This document shows positions 1 through 11,602 of a stretch of DNA of 64,000 bases, piece by piece. Every line of letters starts with the position of its first letter. The stretch's first letter is position 1. The notes under the pieces were generated by a model. It worked only from the letters and a program-made list of their open reading frames with translations. It was not told the DNA's origin and searched no databases. This DNA comes from Chlorocebus sabaeus (lineage: Eukaryota; Chordata; Mammalia; Primates; Cercopithecidae). The translations under genes were made by a program, and so were the position numbers. The stretch covers positions 93,894,923 through 93,958,922 of the forward strand of contig NC_132910.1 of NCBI RefSeq assembly GCF_047675955.1. Reading direction: 5' to 3'.

Positions 1-3
1 CTT

Positions 4-303
4 AGCCAGGTGTGGTGGCTCATGCCTGTAATCCCAGCACTCTGGGAGGCCAAGGTGGGCAGATCCACTGAAGTCAAGAGTTTCAGATCAGCCTGATCAA
101 CATGGTGAAACCCTGTCTCTCTAAAAATACAAAATTAGCTGAGCATGGTGGCGGATGCCTGTAATCCCAGCTACTCGGGAAGCTGAGGCAGGAAATCACT
201 TGAATGCAGGAGGCAGAGGTTGCAGTGAGCCGAGATTGCGCCACTGCACTCCAGCCTGGGCAACAAGAAGGAAACTCCTCAAAAAAAAAAAAAAAAAAAA
301 AAG
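4..303 (+). mobile_element. Alu SINE, S-like, sense
   Basis: A complete dimeric Alu is visible: the left-arm promoter region with the typical 'GTGGCTCATGCCTGTAATCC' text, the middle A-rich linker, the right arm and a poly(A) run of about 23 bases at 281-303. The right arm lacks the AluY-specific 'GGAGCTTGCAGTG' and reads GGCAGAGGTTGCAGTG, which fits AluS. Several CpG sites have decayed. The element may start a few bases before the window's first clear match, so target duplications cannot be judged. Confidence 0.93.
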
Positions 304-1552
304 AGCATCCCAGCATTGTGTCTGAGAGCAGAGAGCTGTGAGCTGGGGATTTCAGCTTGAAGGGGACATTAACCACCAGGCTAATAGAGGTCCTTAATGA
401 AATGAATACAGATTCAAATACATAAGAAAGTAGCCTTTGATGAAAATATACACACATACAGTGAAATGTGTTTCTACTAAAGGTCATGGAATCAAAGAGA
501 GAGGTTCAAGTACTTGTCACCACTACAGACCACACTTATAGATGAGGTTAAGCCAAAACAGCATAGGAAAGTCAAATCTCTTACCGTTCAGGTCAAACTC
601 CTAATATGCTATTAATTGTGGAGCTTTATCTTTCTAAAATAAGAGAAACACTGCCTGGTCTTTGTTCTGTTTTCTATAATAAAACATGCAGTTGTGGCTT
701 TTATTAGTTCTGAAAGAGAAAGCATACTACATGAAATAGTAAACCACAGCTTGATTGTCTCTTGATAATCTATATTCCAGGGAGGCTGCAGTTTATTTAT
801 CCAAGTATTGATGAAAGGCTAAATTTTTATAATGCACAAGCCAATTTAAACTGTTCTTAAAATGAATAGAGAAGAAAAGTCATTCCTACTTGTACAATTA
901 CATAATTACATAGTTTTCAGCAATCTCTGAATGTTTCTTTCTTTTAAATTTTCTTGAGATGTAGCTATTTTTATATCACCTGTAGGTAGATTTTTTTTTC
1001 TGGGAATCTGAGGAATAAAATTAAAGGTAAAAGTGACTGGCTTCTATCTCAATGGCAGACAATATTCCCAATCCAAACGGCTTATTGGTGAAGAGGCTCA
1101 GAATCAATATTGCAGAGACTTGTTTTATCAAAGCCTGTAGTTCCTGGCCACTGCATTTCTCCTCTCCTTGCAGCCGAGCCATTTGACACTTCTCAGTTCC
1201 AAAGTCACTTGATGAGAGGGTGTTGAAGACAGCCACATGATACTGGAAGAGCCAGATTGGAGACATTTATTGTTCATCCCTCCCAGAGCCTGTGTCCAGT
1301 TCTACTGACTACATTTTTCCTTGTTGGTGAACCCCCACATTAAAAACACCTTTTTGAAAATTGGCTTTGTGTCTTGAACAGGTCATTGAACTTTCAAAGG
1401 ATTTATCTTTCATCTTTGACATCAAAGTGTCTTATTAAGACATCTAAGCTACCTTCTGCTCATCGGATTCCATACCAAGAGTGGTGTCAAAGTAATGGAA
1501 CAGTTGGATGTTCTGTAGACTGGTGAGATGGCCAAAGTCCCTAGGAGCTAAG
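304..1552. other. Unassigned non-coding stretch
   Basis: I recognise no gene or repeat family here. The base composition is AT-rich and ordinary. A minus-strand opening of 81 codons at 1021-1266 has no recognisable motif, a weak start context and no supporting neighbours, so I treat it as chance. Confidence 0.4.
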
Positions 1553-1749
1553 CTAGGGTTCAGCAAACTACAGTCTGGAAGTTGAATCTGACTTGCACCC
1601 CGTTTTTGTAAACTTGCAAGCTAAGAGTGGTTTTTGTTTTGTAAGGTTGAAAAAGAAGAAGAAGAAGATGCAATAGAGACCATATGTGGCCTGCAAAGCC
1701 CAAAATATTTACTATTTGGCCCTTTACAGGAAAAGTTTGCCAATCCCTA
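1553..1749 (+). mobile_element. hAT-Charlie non-autonomous DNA transposon (MER3/MER33-like)
   Basis: The left end reads 'GGTTCAGCAAACTACAG' and the right end 'AAAAGTTTGCCAATCCCT', which together form the terminal inverted repeat of a mammalian hAT family whose ends are CAGGGGTCAGCAAACT-like. The interior retains the conserved blocks 'GAGACCATATGTGGCCTGC' and 'TTTACTATTTGGCCC'. The subfamily name is from memory and uncertain. A second copy of the same family lies at 63634-63855 in the same orientation. The 82-codon opening over this element (1634-1882) is therefore not a gene. Confidence 0.75.
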
Positions 1750-3678
1750 CACTAAATTGTCACACAGAGCCAAAGAGTTGATGTGGTCCTTAGTCCATTA
1801 CTGTTCCTGCCAGTTGAAAGGAAATTACTTCTGTGGTCTCTTTTTATTGGGGTATTTTTTAAAAAAGCATTTGCCAACTTGATAGATAACTCTGTATATC
1901 AAGCATCAGAATCTGTGCCGACTGGCTCCAGAAAATAAACCACATATGGAACAGCGGCTTCAGCGGGAATCACTCTCTCACTAAGTTTGTGATAATCCAT
2001 TGCTATTATTCCCAAGACCCATCTATTTTCTCACCAGTCAAATGGGAAAGCTTAATGAGGATGCAAGAACCTAATGAGGATGTGGGGAAATTGGGGGATG
2101 TAATAAGAATTATGATCCCTACCTTTTCCAACTGCTTAATAGCAACCCTGATCTCTACAACCCCTCCAAGTATGTGGCATTTTGGTAGTGCCCTTAGCAC
2201 AGAGGCTTTCTCTGGCCCTTCAAAGCCTTCACTCCATGAATTAGAAAGCCAATGTGGAGATGTTGAAAAGTATGTCTATTCCAACTATACAAATGGAAAC
2301 TAGGACAGTAAACACAGAATAATTCACCAATGAGTCCACATTGTCCCACTGTGAGGCAAACATAGACAAAATCCCCACTTAGAATCCCTGACCCCTATAA
2401 GCCTCCTCAGAGTAGAGGACCACAGTGGCATTCTGGGTCCCCCAGGGGTGATGTTAGCTAGAACTCATGTCAGTAATTCCCCAGATATCTAGGTGGTTCA
2501 TTTTGCTGAAAGACGACTACAAGCCCTTTTCAGAAGATGATGAGAATGAAGACGTACAGTACATGCTTGTGGCACTGTCATAGGGTACTTCCTCAAGAGT
2601 TCCTGGCTTCCCTGTCATTTGTGGGTGACAGGTCTATGAACCAGTAATAGGGCCACAACTCTTCATCGTAGTTCCTCAGATCACCTAGAGTTTTGTTTTT
2701 GCTTTGGTTTCAGTTTATACAGATCAAAGGGGATGATAATGGCTACATACCTCTTTTGGTCCTAGAAATTTCTCACTCCATTAGCCACACCCAGTCAAAC
2801 CTTGTGATCATCTCTCAAGCTCTACTATCTGCTATATTATAGTAACCACATCTACTTTGCCTCTGTCTTTGAACCCTATCATTGTGCTGTCCTTTGCATT
2901 CTGCCATCTGGGCCCCTATCTCCTCATAGAAATCATTCTGCTTCCTTGGTCCCCCCCCCCACTATGGAAATCAAAGAATCCTTTTCTTTGGCAGCTGCTC
3001 CTACAACCGTCAGATCTGGCCTGCAGAGGACAGCCATTCTGATACTTATCAAGTTATTTCTTGATGAAAGTAGTACCTCAATGAAGAAGGTAACTTCTGG
3101 GTCCTCTTGTGAGGCATAATTAGGTACAGATGAGTGATTTGCATATGATAAATATACCCCAATGTTTCCTTGTGTTTGCATCCATTTCTCTACATTATCC
3201 CAAGAAATTTCTGGCATCGTAACTTAAGCATTGACTGCCAATGCACCCACATTTCTATCAAACACTCTGAGCTGCTCAAGTGAGCATATTGAACCCAGAA
3301 TCTCTGGCAAGTGCACTCATTGCAAAATATTCAACCCAATCTAAAATTAAGCTTCTCCCTTCCTGGTTTGGAGCCACTGAAATCCATTGCCACACATATT
3401 CCAGGTTTTTGCCATTGCAAATGAGCAAACTCTTGTGATTCTTTTTGTTGGGTAAGACTTATCTTTTCAGCTTTGACTTGGTGTTTGTTTGCCACCACAT
3501 CAGTATGCCGGATTTGATTCTAGTTAAGGATTGGAAGGAAATGCTAGAGGGTAAGGCATGTAGAGAGGATTGACACCTCCTTGTGGGTTAAATCCCTCCA
3601 GTGAGGTTACTGCAAGGCCCTCAGGCCAAGAAGAAACAGCCTCATAAAACAGGAAACAGGTTTGCTTCTGTTTTCAAT
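1750..3678. other. Unassigned non-coding stretch, possibly decayed retroviral interior
   Basis: No gene is recognised. Three openings of 61-104 codons (1989-2303 plus, 2857-3042 plus, 2933-3217 minus) lack recognisable motifs. The text between about 2000 and 3600 has the fairly even base composition and short open stretches I associate with very old endogenous retrovirus interior, but I could not match a family. This is a weak impression only. A ten-base C homopolymer sits at 2951-2960. Confidence 0.25.
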
Positions 3679-3686
3679 AAATACTT
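3679..3686 (+). repeat. Left target-site duplication of inverted L1
   Basis: AAATACTT occurs here immediately before the first L1-derived base and again at 5027-5034 directly after the A-rich tail. The direct repeat brackets both the inverted and the forward L1 segments, showing that they arrived in one insertion. Confidence 0.7.
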
Positions 3687-3794
3687 GATTTTGTCGAAGG
3701 CCTTTTCTGCATCTATTGAGATAATCATGTGGTTTTTGTCTTTGGTTCTGTCTATATGATGTATTACAAGTATTGATTTGCATGTGGTGAAACT
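3687..3794 (-). mobile_element. L1PA 5' part, inverted (twin-priming)
   Basis: Read on the minus strand this is L1 ORF2 reverse-transcriptase sequence, around the block encoding the conserved ISIDAEKAF stretch. It abuts the forward L1 3' segment at about 3792-3798 with the two pieces pointing away from each other. That is the standard result of twin priming during L1 insertion. The L1 sequence that normally lies between the two pieces (several hundred bases of ORF2) is missing. Confidence 0.82.
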
Positions 3795-5026
3795 CTCTAG
3801 CCATATGTAGAAAGCTGAAACTGGATCCCTTCCTTACACCTTATATAAAAATTAATTGAAGATGGATTAAAGACTTAAATGTTAGACCTAAAACCATAAA
3901 AACCCTAGAAGAAAACCTAGGCAATACCATTCAGGAATAGGCATGGGCAAGGACTTCATGACTAAAACACCAAAAGCAATGGCAACAAAAGCCAAAATTG
4001 ACAAATAGGATCTAATTAGACTAAAGAGCGTCTGCACAGCAAAAGAAACTACTATCAGAGTGAACAGGCAACCTACAGAATGGGAGAAAATTTTTACAAT
4101 CTACTCATCTGACAAAGGGCTAATATCCAGAATCTACAAAGAACTTGAACAAATTTACAAGAAAAAATCAAACAATCCCATGAAAAAGTGGGCAAAGGAT
4201 ATGAACAGACACTTCTCAAAAGAAGACATTTATGCAGTCAACAGACACATGAAAAAATGCTCATCATCACTGGCCATCAGAGAAATGCAAATCGAAACCA
4301 CAATGAGATACCATCTCACACCAGTTAGAATGGCGATCATTAAAAAGTCAGGAAACAACAGGTGCTGGAGAGGATGTGGAGAAACAGGAATATTTTTACA
4401 CTGTTGGTGGGACTGTAAACTAGTTCGACCATTGTGGAAGACAGTGTGGCGATTCCTCATGGATCTAAGACTAGAAATACCATTTGACCCAGCCATCCCG
4501 TGACTGGGTATATACCCGAAAATTATAAATCATGCTGCTACAAAGACACATGCACATGTATGTTTATTGTAGCACTATTCACAATAGCAAAGAATTGGAA
4601 CCAACCCAAATGTCCATCAATGATAGACTGTATTAAGAAAATGTGGCATATATACACCATGGAATACTATGCAGCCATAAAAAAGGATGACTTCATGTCC
4701 TTTGTAGGGACATGGCTGAAGCTGGAAACCATCATTCTGAGCAAACTATCACAAGGACAGAAAATCAAACACCTCATGTTCTCACTCATAGGTGGGAATT
4801 GAACAATGAGAACAATTGGGCACAGGGTGAGGAACATCACACACTGGGACCTGTCATGGGGTAGCGGGAGGGAGGAGGATAGCATTAGGAGATATACCTA
4901 CTGTAAATGACAAGTTAACAGGTGCAGCACACCAACATGGCACATGTATACATATGTAACAAACCTGCATGTTGTGCACATGTACCCCAGAACTTAAAGT
5001 ATAATAAAAAATAAAATAAAATAAAG
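3795..5026 (+). mobile_element. L1PA 3' part (end of ORF2 and 3' UTR)
   Basis: This segment begins in the ORF2 C-terminal region, runs through the cysteine-rich end of ORF2, the 3' UTR with 'GGCACATGTATACATATG' and ends in 'AACTTAAAGTATAATAAAA' followed by a repeated ATAAA tail. The text is close to young primate L1 (L1PA, roughly PA3-PA7 by impression). It is flanked by the 8-bp duplication described at 3679 and 5027. Confidence 0.92.
3798..4802 (+). pseudogene. L1 ORF2 C-terminal remnant
   Basis: Translation from 4060 gives the L1 ORF2 C-terminal domain (Asn-Arg-Gln-Pro-Thr start block, then the zinc-knuckle-like cysteine region with CWRGCGE and HCWWDC near 4368-4413). It is broken by a TGA near 4501 and a small deletion just after it, so the final 100 codons (4500-4802) continue in another frame to the normal ORF2 end. 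With no endonuclease or intact reverse transcriptase the copy cannot move. Confidence 0.88.
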
Positions 5027-5034
5027 AAATACTT
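5027..5034 (+). repeat. Right target-site duplication of inverted L1
   Basis: The sequence AAATACTT follows the L1 A-rich tail and repeats the eight bases at 3679-3686. Confidence 0.7.
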
Positions 5035-5949
5035 AGTGAAATTTGAGTTTTTAAGGTACTTGGAGACATAAGAATTTATCACATGTCCCTGGTTCAGTTT
5101 TCCTGGTCCCATTCTTTCCAATAAAAGTCCTAATGCTCACAATAAACACTTTTTAAATGTATGAATTCATCCTGTCTTGCAGTTCAGCAACTTAAGAATC
5201 ACACTGGGGTTCTGCTTTTTGGCTCTGTCAGTTCAGCAACTACAAGACAGAAGAGATTCTTCAAGGAAACCACAGAAGTTCCTTGATTATCTGACCGTGC
5301 TTTAAACAAATAACTTTAGATCTTATTTTATCATTTTTTCTTTAAGCTTTTGGAAACAGAGGAGAAACTTCAGTACCTCACACACACACACAACTATCAT
5401 TACATTCCTTATTTTCCCCGTAATGATCAGCATTACTTAACACTTCAGAACATCACCTTTGATAGACTTCTTATTCTAAACAACCCCAGGTAATTATTTA
5501 AGTTAATATATTATCAGCATGTACCAGTTATTAATGCTCAGAGAATCTTAGCTCTCTTCAGTTCAAACTGGTGAGCTAACCAATCACAGAAGCTCATTTC
5601 TTTGAGAGTCTGTTGCTTGCAACCAGTAGAGAGCAATTACTCTCTTGAGGTTTAATTGTACAGAACAAAAGCCACTCTAGGTTGTTTTAACAGAAAGAAA
5701 TTTGTTTTATGAGTTGTGAAATGGTGTATAAAATGGTTTATAAACTGAAGAGACTTTAGACTGATCTTCCAGAAAAATCTCTTAAATCACGATGCTGAAA
5801 TGGACCACCCAAAATGCTGTTGCCATGGTCATAATCAGGAAGCTACCTGATAAATCAAGAAGCCATAATGACAGCTGCTAGGTCAAGATCAAAGCACTCC
5901 CACTTTGATCTGCACCAGCAAAAGTAGAGACCTCATGCCACCTTTCCCT
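5035..5949. other. Unassigned non-coding stretch
   Basis: No gene or family recognised. A short (AC)n run of about eight units lies near 5378-5393. Confidence 0.4.
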
Positions 5950-6800
5950 CTGTTTTTTGTCTAATTTTTAAAATTTGGGTAAAATTAACACTGTTACACG
6001 ACCATCACCAACATCCATCTGTATAACTCTTTTCATTTTATAAAACTAGAACTCCCTACTCATTCAACACTAACTTACTATTCATCTCCCCTTCCCCGCA
6101 GCCCCTCATAACCACCCTTCTACCTACTGTCTCTTATGGTATTGACTACTCTAAGTACCTCATATTTGTGGAATCATGTGGTATTTGTCTTTTGGTGACT
6201 AGCTTATTTCACTTAGCATAATGTCCTCAAGGTTCATCTATGTGGTAGTGCATGTCAGAATTTCCTTCCTTTTGAAGGCTGAATGGTATTCTCTTATATG
6301 TATATACCATATTTTGCAGCATGTATTCATCAGTGGATACTTGGTTTGCTTCCATATTTTAGCTATTGTGACTAATGCTGCTATGAACATGAGTGTGCAA
6401 CTATCTCAAGGCCTTGCTTTCGATTCATTTATATGTATATACAGAAATTGAATCACTGAATCATATGGTAATTCTATTTTTAATTTTTTGAGGAGCTGCC
6501 ATACTGTTTTCGACAGCACTGTATCATTTTACATTCCTACCAACCGTGCACAAGTGTTCCGATTTCTCCACATCATCACTAACACTTATTTTCTATTTTA
6601 TCAATAGTAGCTTTCCTAATGGATGTGAGGGGATATCAAATTGTAGTTTTGATTTACGTTTCCCTAGTGATTAGTGACATTGAGCGTCTTCTCATGTTCT
6701 TATTGGCCATTTGTATATCTTCTTTGAAGAAATGTCTATTGTAGTCCATTTTCCATTTTTGATTAGAGTTTTGGGTTTTATGTTGTTGAGTTTCCCTTCG
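5950..6800 (-). mobile_element. L1M (L1MA/L1MB-type) 3' end, antisense
   Basis: On the minus strand this is the 3' UTR and the last part of ORF2 of a mammalian-age L1. Recognisable antisense text includes 'CTTATTTCACTTAGCATAATG', 'GGTTCATCTATGTGGTAG' and 'CTATTGTGACTAATGCTGC'. The copy is much more diverged than the L1PA elements and is 5' truncated near 6800. The 76-codon plus-strand opening at 6221-6451 is antisense to ORF2 and not a gene. Confidence 0.85.
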
Positions 6801-9128
6801 TTTTTATTTCAGTTCTAGATTTAAGTCTTATGTGAGTCCATTTTGTTGGCAGAGCATAAATTACACCAGAAATGTGGGAAATGCAGATTTTAGCTCCACA
6901 GCCTCTGTAGTGTAGAAAGGTGCACTAGAAAGAGGTGGGAATCAATTCTGAGCAAGCCAGTCTGCACTATCCATGACGGTTGTCTCCCTGGACACTTCCT
7001 GTGATCGGAACCCTGCTACCTGCTGACAGGATTCCCTGATGTCAACTTATCTGTCTTGCTAAATGTCCTTACATTGACAGCTCTTAGATTGTTCATATCA
7101 TCCATTAGATAAATATCCACCATCCCATTATTTGGCATTAAAACTCTTCGTCAATAAGAACTACTTTCCTGGAGCATTTCTGTATGCCTCTCCTGGTAAT
7201 ACTAACTGCATGTAGTTTTATGCTTATGAAGTTGAGCATTTCCTACCCCTTCTTCTGTCTTCACAGCACTTATCCCGCAGAAAGATCTCGGGCACTGACA
7301 AGATATCCAATCTCAATGCTATGTTTTATCAAGTCTCATGATATATTGATAAATAAGTCTTAGTGGCATTAATCTAAATAAATTACTATTCCAAATTCTC
7401 AAATATATTTCCTCTCTTATAAACTATAGTTTCTTGGTATGACTTGACATTAGTATTTATCAAGTCATATCCAGAAACTGAACAATATCTTGAACCTTCC
7501 TTTTAAATCAGATGCATGAACAAGGCTGTATATTTTTTCTGATTCAAATATTTCTTCTTGTTTCCAAAAGGATATTAATTGTGCTGATCCATTCTCAGCT
7601 AACTGGGTCTACCCTAATTAATAAATCTCTTTTCTTTCAAACCCCTTGACTTACTCTGGTGTCTTTGTGTTTGATTTTAAGATTTTTCTGAAGAATCTAA
7701 TACAAAATAAATGAGGCTGCTTATTTCTACATGTAATTCAATTTCAAAAAGCTTTTTTTTCTATCAATAAATTACATACAGATTAAATTTATCTTCACTA
7801 CCCTAGGACCCTTCTGTGCTGGTCATACCAGAGTTTAAAAGGAGCATGGAGAAAACAGTAGCTTTGTCAAACTATGTTGAATCTTCCTAATAACTGGTCT
7901 ATCACAGATTATATTCTTGATCTTATGCACGATTTATATCAATTTGAATATAGTATAGGTAAGGAAGGTAAGGACTCCATTTTATTTGTACTTGACATTT
8001 TTGTTAAATTGGTAAATTTTGCCACCAATAAAATATGCATTTTGTTCTAAAACAACTGTTACATATATTTTTGAGATTAGGTCTCCAGCATATAGTTGCA
8101 AAGTTTCTATCTTTGATGAGTTAGAATATTGGTTTTGTCTAAATGTGTCTGGCATGTTTGATTCTAAAAATAAGTTTTGGATGGCTTCCAGGTTAGCTTT
8201 CTGAGATTACATAATTTTCCCAAGTTATTAATATCACTCAAAATTTTTCTTTCCATGTTTTTTTTTAAAAAACAACATGTGGTCTCCTTTACTACCACTA
8301 TCATCCCTAAGTCACTCTTCTTTTCTCTTAAGGGGGTCTTGACAAAGAGAGGCATTAATTAATTCTATCTTCCTAATCAGCAGTAATAGGAAATGTGGGC
8401 CTCTCAAATAGCTCTAGTTCCAAGGACACCCCATGTACTTTCAGGCTTTTGAAAACAGTCATTTCTGTTTGTTCAGAATTCCCTTTTTAATTGTTACCAC
8501 CCTGTTTGCCAATGCAGAAGCAAGCCACATGGTGGGCTCTGCATTCCCCTGTGTTGAAATCCAGGTCTGCACATGGTTAGCAAAGCACTCCACGGCAGGC
8601 AAAATCAATGGCTTTGGTTCTCTGCAGCTTGTCTTCATGATCAATGGATTATTGCAGCTGGGCTAATTATGCGGCAATTTATATGGATTGTTGAGAGCAG
8701 CAGTGGTGAATCCTACTGACTACATTTGCCATACTAAGACTTGCTTCTTCTTGACCTGTGCAGATATAGGATAATTGAAATGCCTTCTGAATTTACATAA
8801 GTTTTAGGTCCATAATTCCATGTGGTCCAAATAAGCCCAAGAGGAACACAGCTTTCTATTTACATATGGCTTTAAAATATGACTTGGAGATTAAGGTGGG
8901 CAAAATATTTTCTTACAGGTTTCCAGTTATTATTCTATTGTTTTCATTTAAAATTAAAGCAGATGCAGAACAGTATGCATGCACTTAATTTTATATATGA
9001 GCAAGTTGAGTCAGCCTATATCATTGTGCCTATAGCACTGATTTAATATCAAATAGATCGCAAGACTTTTTTCACCTTTAACATTAAACTCGATGGAGAC
9101 TTGAAACTCTAGTTATTTCACATTTAAA
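6801..9128. other. Unassigned non-coding stretch
   Basis: About 2.3 kb in which I identify no gene and no repeat family with confidence. Openings of 60-77 codons at 8019, 8177 and 8433 (plus) and 8164 and 8459 (minus) overlap each other on opposite strands and look like chance. A small perfect inverted repeat lies at 7438-7469. Confidence 0.4.
7438..7469. repeat. Perfect 10-bp inverted repeat
   Basis: TATGACTTGA at 7438-7447 is followed after a 12-base loop by its exact reverse complement TCAAGTCATA at 7460-7469. No repeat family was recognised around it. Confidence 0.8.
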
Positions 9129-9140
9129 AGTCAATTTCTG
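9129..9140 (+). repeat. Left target-site duplication of the 9.1-14.4 kb L1
   Basis: AGTCAATTTCTG here is repeated exactly at 14380-14391, immediately after the L1 poly(A) tail. Confidence 0.88.
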
Positions 9141-10485
9141 GAAAGAAATTTGGGCAAGATGACTGAATAGGAACAGCTCCAGTCTGCAACTCCCAGTGAA
9201 TCAACGCAGAAGGCAGGTGATTTCTGCATTTCCAACTGAGGTACCCAGTTCATCTTACTGGGACTGGTTAGATAGTGGGTACAGTCCATAGAGAGTGAGT
9301 TGAAGCAGGGCAAGGCATCTCCTCACCCAGGAAGCACAAGGAGTTGGGGAACTCCCTCCAAAATCCAAGGGACGCCTTGAGGGACTGTGCTGTGAGGAAC
9401 GGTGCATTCTAGCCCAGATATTATGCTTTTCCCATGGTCTTCCCAACCTGCAGACCAGGAGCTTCCCTTGGGTGCCTACGCAACCAGGGCCCTGGGTTTC
9501 AAGCACAAAACTGGGCAGCTATTTGGGCAGACACCAAGCTAGCTGCAGGAGGATTTTTATTTTGCTGTTTGTTTTGGTTTTTGTTTTCATGCCCCAGTGG
9601 CACCCGGAAAGCCAGCAAGACAGAATCATTCACTCCCCTGGAAAGGGGGTTGAAGCCAGGGAGCCATGTGGTCTAGCTCAGTGGATCCCACCCCTAGGAG
9701 CCCAGCAAGCTAAGATACACTGCCTTGAAATTCTCGCTGCCGGCATAGCAGTCTGAAGTCTACCTGGGACACTTGAGCTTGGTGGGGTGAAGGGCATCTG
9801 TCATAGCCGAGGCTAGAGTAGGTGGTTTTCCCCTCACAGTGTAAACAAAGCTGCAAGTTCAAACTGGGTGGAGCCCATTGCAACTCCACTAAGTCATTGT
9901 AGCCAGACTGCCTCTCTAGATTCCTCCTCTCTGGACAGGGCATCTCTGAAAGAAAGACAGCAGCCCCAGTCAGGGGCTTATAGATAAAACCCCCATCTCC
10001 CTGGGACAGAGCACCTGGGGGAAGGGACAACTGTGGGCACATCTTCAGCAGACTTACACATTCCTGCCTGCTGGCTGTGAAGAGAGCAGTGGATCTCCCA
10101 GCACAATGCTCAAGCTCCGCTAAGGGACAGACTGCCTCCTCAAGTGGGTCCCTGACCCCTGTGTCTCCTGACTGGAGAGGCTGACAGATACATCATACGA
10201 GAGAGCTCTGGCTGGCATCTGGTGGGTGCCCCCCTGGGATGAAGCTTACAGAGGAAGGAACAGGCAGCAATCTTTTCTGTTCTGCACCTCTGCTGGAGAT
10301 ACCCAGGCAAACAGAGTCTGGAATGGACCTCCAGCAAACTCCAGCAGACCCGCAGCAGAGGGGCCTCAGTGTTAGAAGGAAAACTAACAAAGAGAAAGGA
10401 ATAGCATCAACATCAACAAAAAGGACATCCACAAAAAAGCCCATCCAAAGGTCACCAACATCAAAGACCACAAGTAGATAAATCC
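9141..10485 (+). promoter_or_regulatory. L1 5' UTR (internal promoter region)
   Basis: This is the GC-richer leader of the L1 at 9141, in a region of otherwise AT-rich DNA. In this family the leader holds the internal RNA polymerase II promoter and, in the antisense direction, a second promoter. Whether this decayed copy retains activity cannot be told from sequence alone. Overlapping openings of 65-128 codons on both strands here (for example 10193-10579 minus) are typical of L1 leaders and are not genes. Confidence 0.7.
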
Positions 10486-11518
10486 ATGAAAATGAGCACA
10501 AACCAGCACAAAAAGGCTGAAAATTCCAAAAACCAGAACACCTCTTCTCCTCCAAAGGAATACAACTCCTTACCAGCAAGGGAACAAAAGTGGATGGAGA
10601 TTGAGTTTGATGAATTGACAGAAGTAGGCTTCAGAAGGTGGGAAATAACAAACTCCTATGAGCTAAAGGAACATGTTCTAACCCAATGCAAGGAACCTAA
10701 GAACCTTGAAAAGAGGTTAGAGGAATTGCTAACAAGAGTAACCAGTTTATAGAAGAACATAAATGACTTAATGGAGCTGAAAAACACAGCATGAGAACTT
10801 CGTGAAGCATACACAAGTATCAATAGCCGAATCAATCAAGCGAAAGTAAAGATATAAGAGATTGAAATCAAATTAATGAAATAAAGCATGAAGACAAGAT
10901 TAGAGAAAAAAGAATAAAAAGGACTGAACAAAGCCTCCAAGAAATATGGGACTATATGAAAAGACCAAACCTACGTTTGATTAGTATACCTGAAAGTGAT
11001 GGGGAGAATGGAACCAAGTTGGAAAACATACTGCAGGTTATCATCCAGGAGAACTTCCCCAATCTAAAAATACAGGCCAACATTCAAATTCAGAAAATAC
11101 AGAGAACACCAAAAAGATACTCAACAAGAAGAGCAACCCCAAGACACATAATCGTCAGATTCACCATGGTTGAAATTAAGGAAAAAATGTTAAGGGCAGC
11201 CAGCGAGTAAAGTCAGGTTACTCACAAAGAGAAGCCCATCAGACTAACAGCAAATCTCTCTGCAGAAACCCTACAAGCTAGAAGAAGTGAGAATCAATAT
11301 TCAACATCCATAAACAAGAAAAATTTCTAGTCAGAATTTTGTATCCAGCCAAACTAACTTGCATAAGAGAAGGAGAAATAAAATTCTTTACAAACAAGCA
11401 AATGCTGAGAGATTTTTTTGTCACCACCAAGCCTGCCTTACAAGAGTTCCTCAAGGAAGCACTAAATATGGAAAGGAAAAACTGGTATCAGCCACTGCAA
11501 AAACATACCACTTTGTAA
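10486..11518 (+). pseudogene. L1 ORF1 remnant
   Basis: ORF1 encodes the L1 RNA-binding trimeric protein (coiled coil, RRM, C-terminal domain). The start at 10486 is the family start. The first 88 codons cover the N-terminal region and the beginning of the coiled coil and stop at a TAG made by one base change at 10750-10752. The RRM-containing part continues at 10956-11210 in another frame. The C-terminal part reappears at 11359. The family stop lies at 11516-11518. At least one frameshift each way and several stops break it; its span matches the usual 338-codon length. Confidence 0.9.
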
Positions 11519-11602
11519 AGACCACTGACACTATGAAGAAACTGCGTCAACTAACAGGCAAATAACATCAACTAACGGGCAAAACAACCAGCTGGAATCA
11601 TA

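Noticed and set aside
83..487. 134-codon minus frame with a poly-Phe run
   Set aside because: It crosses the Alu poly(A) tail and the Alu itself; the Phe run is the complement of the A tail.
2000..3600. Possible endogenous retrovirus interior
   Set aside because: The impression rests on composition and a few phrases; I found no LTR, primer site or pol motif, so I left the region unassigned.
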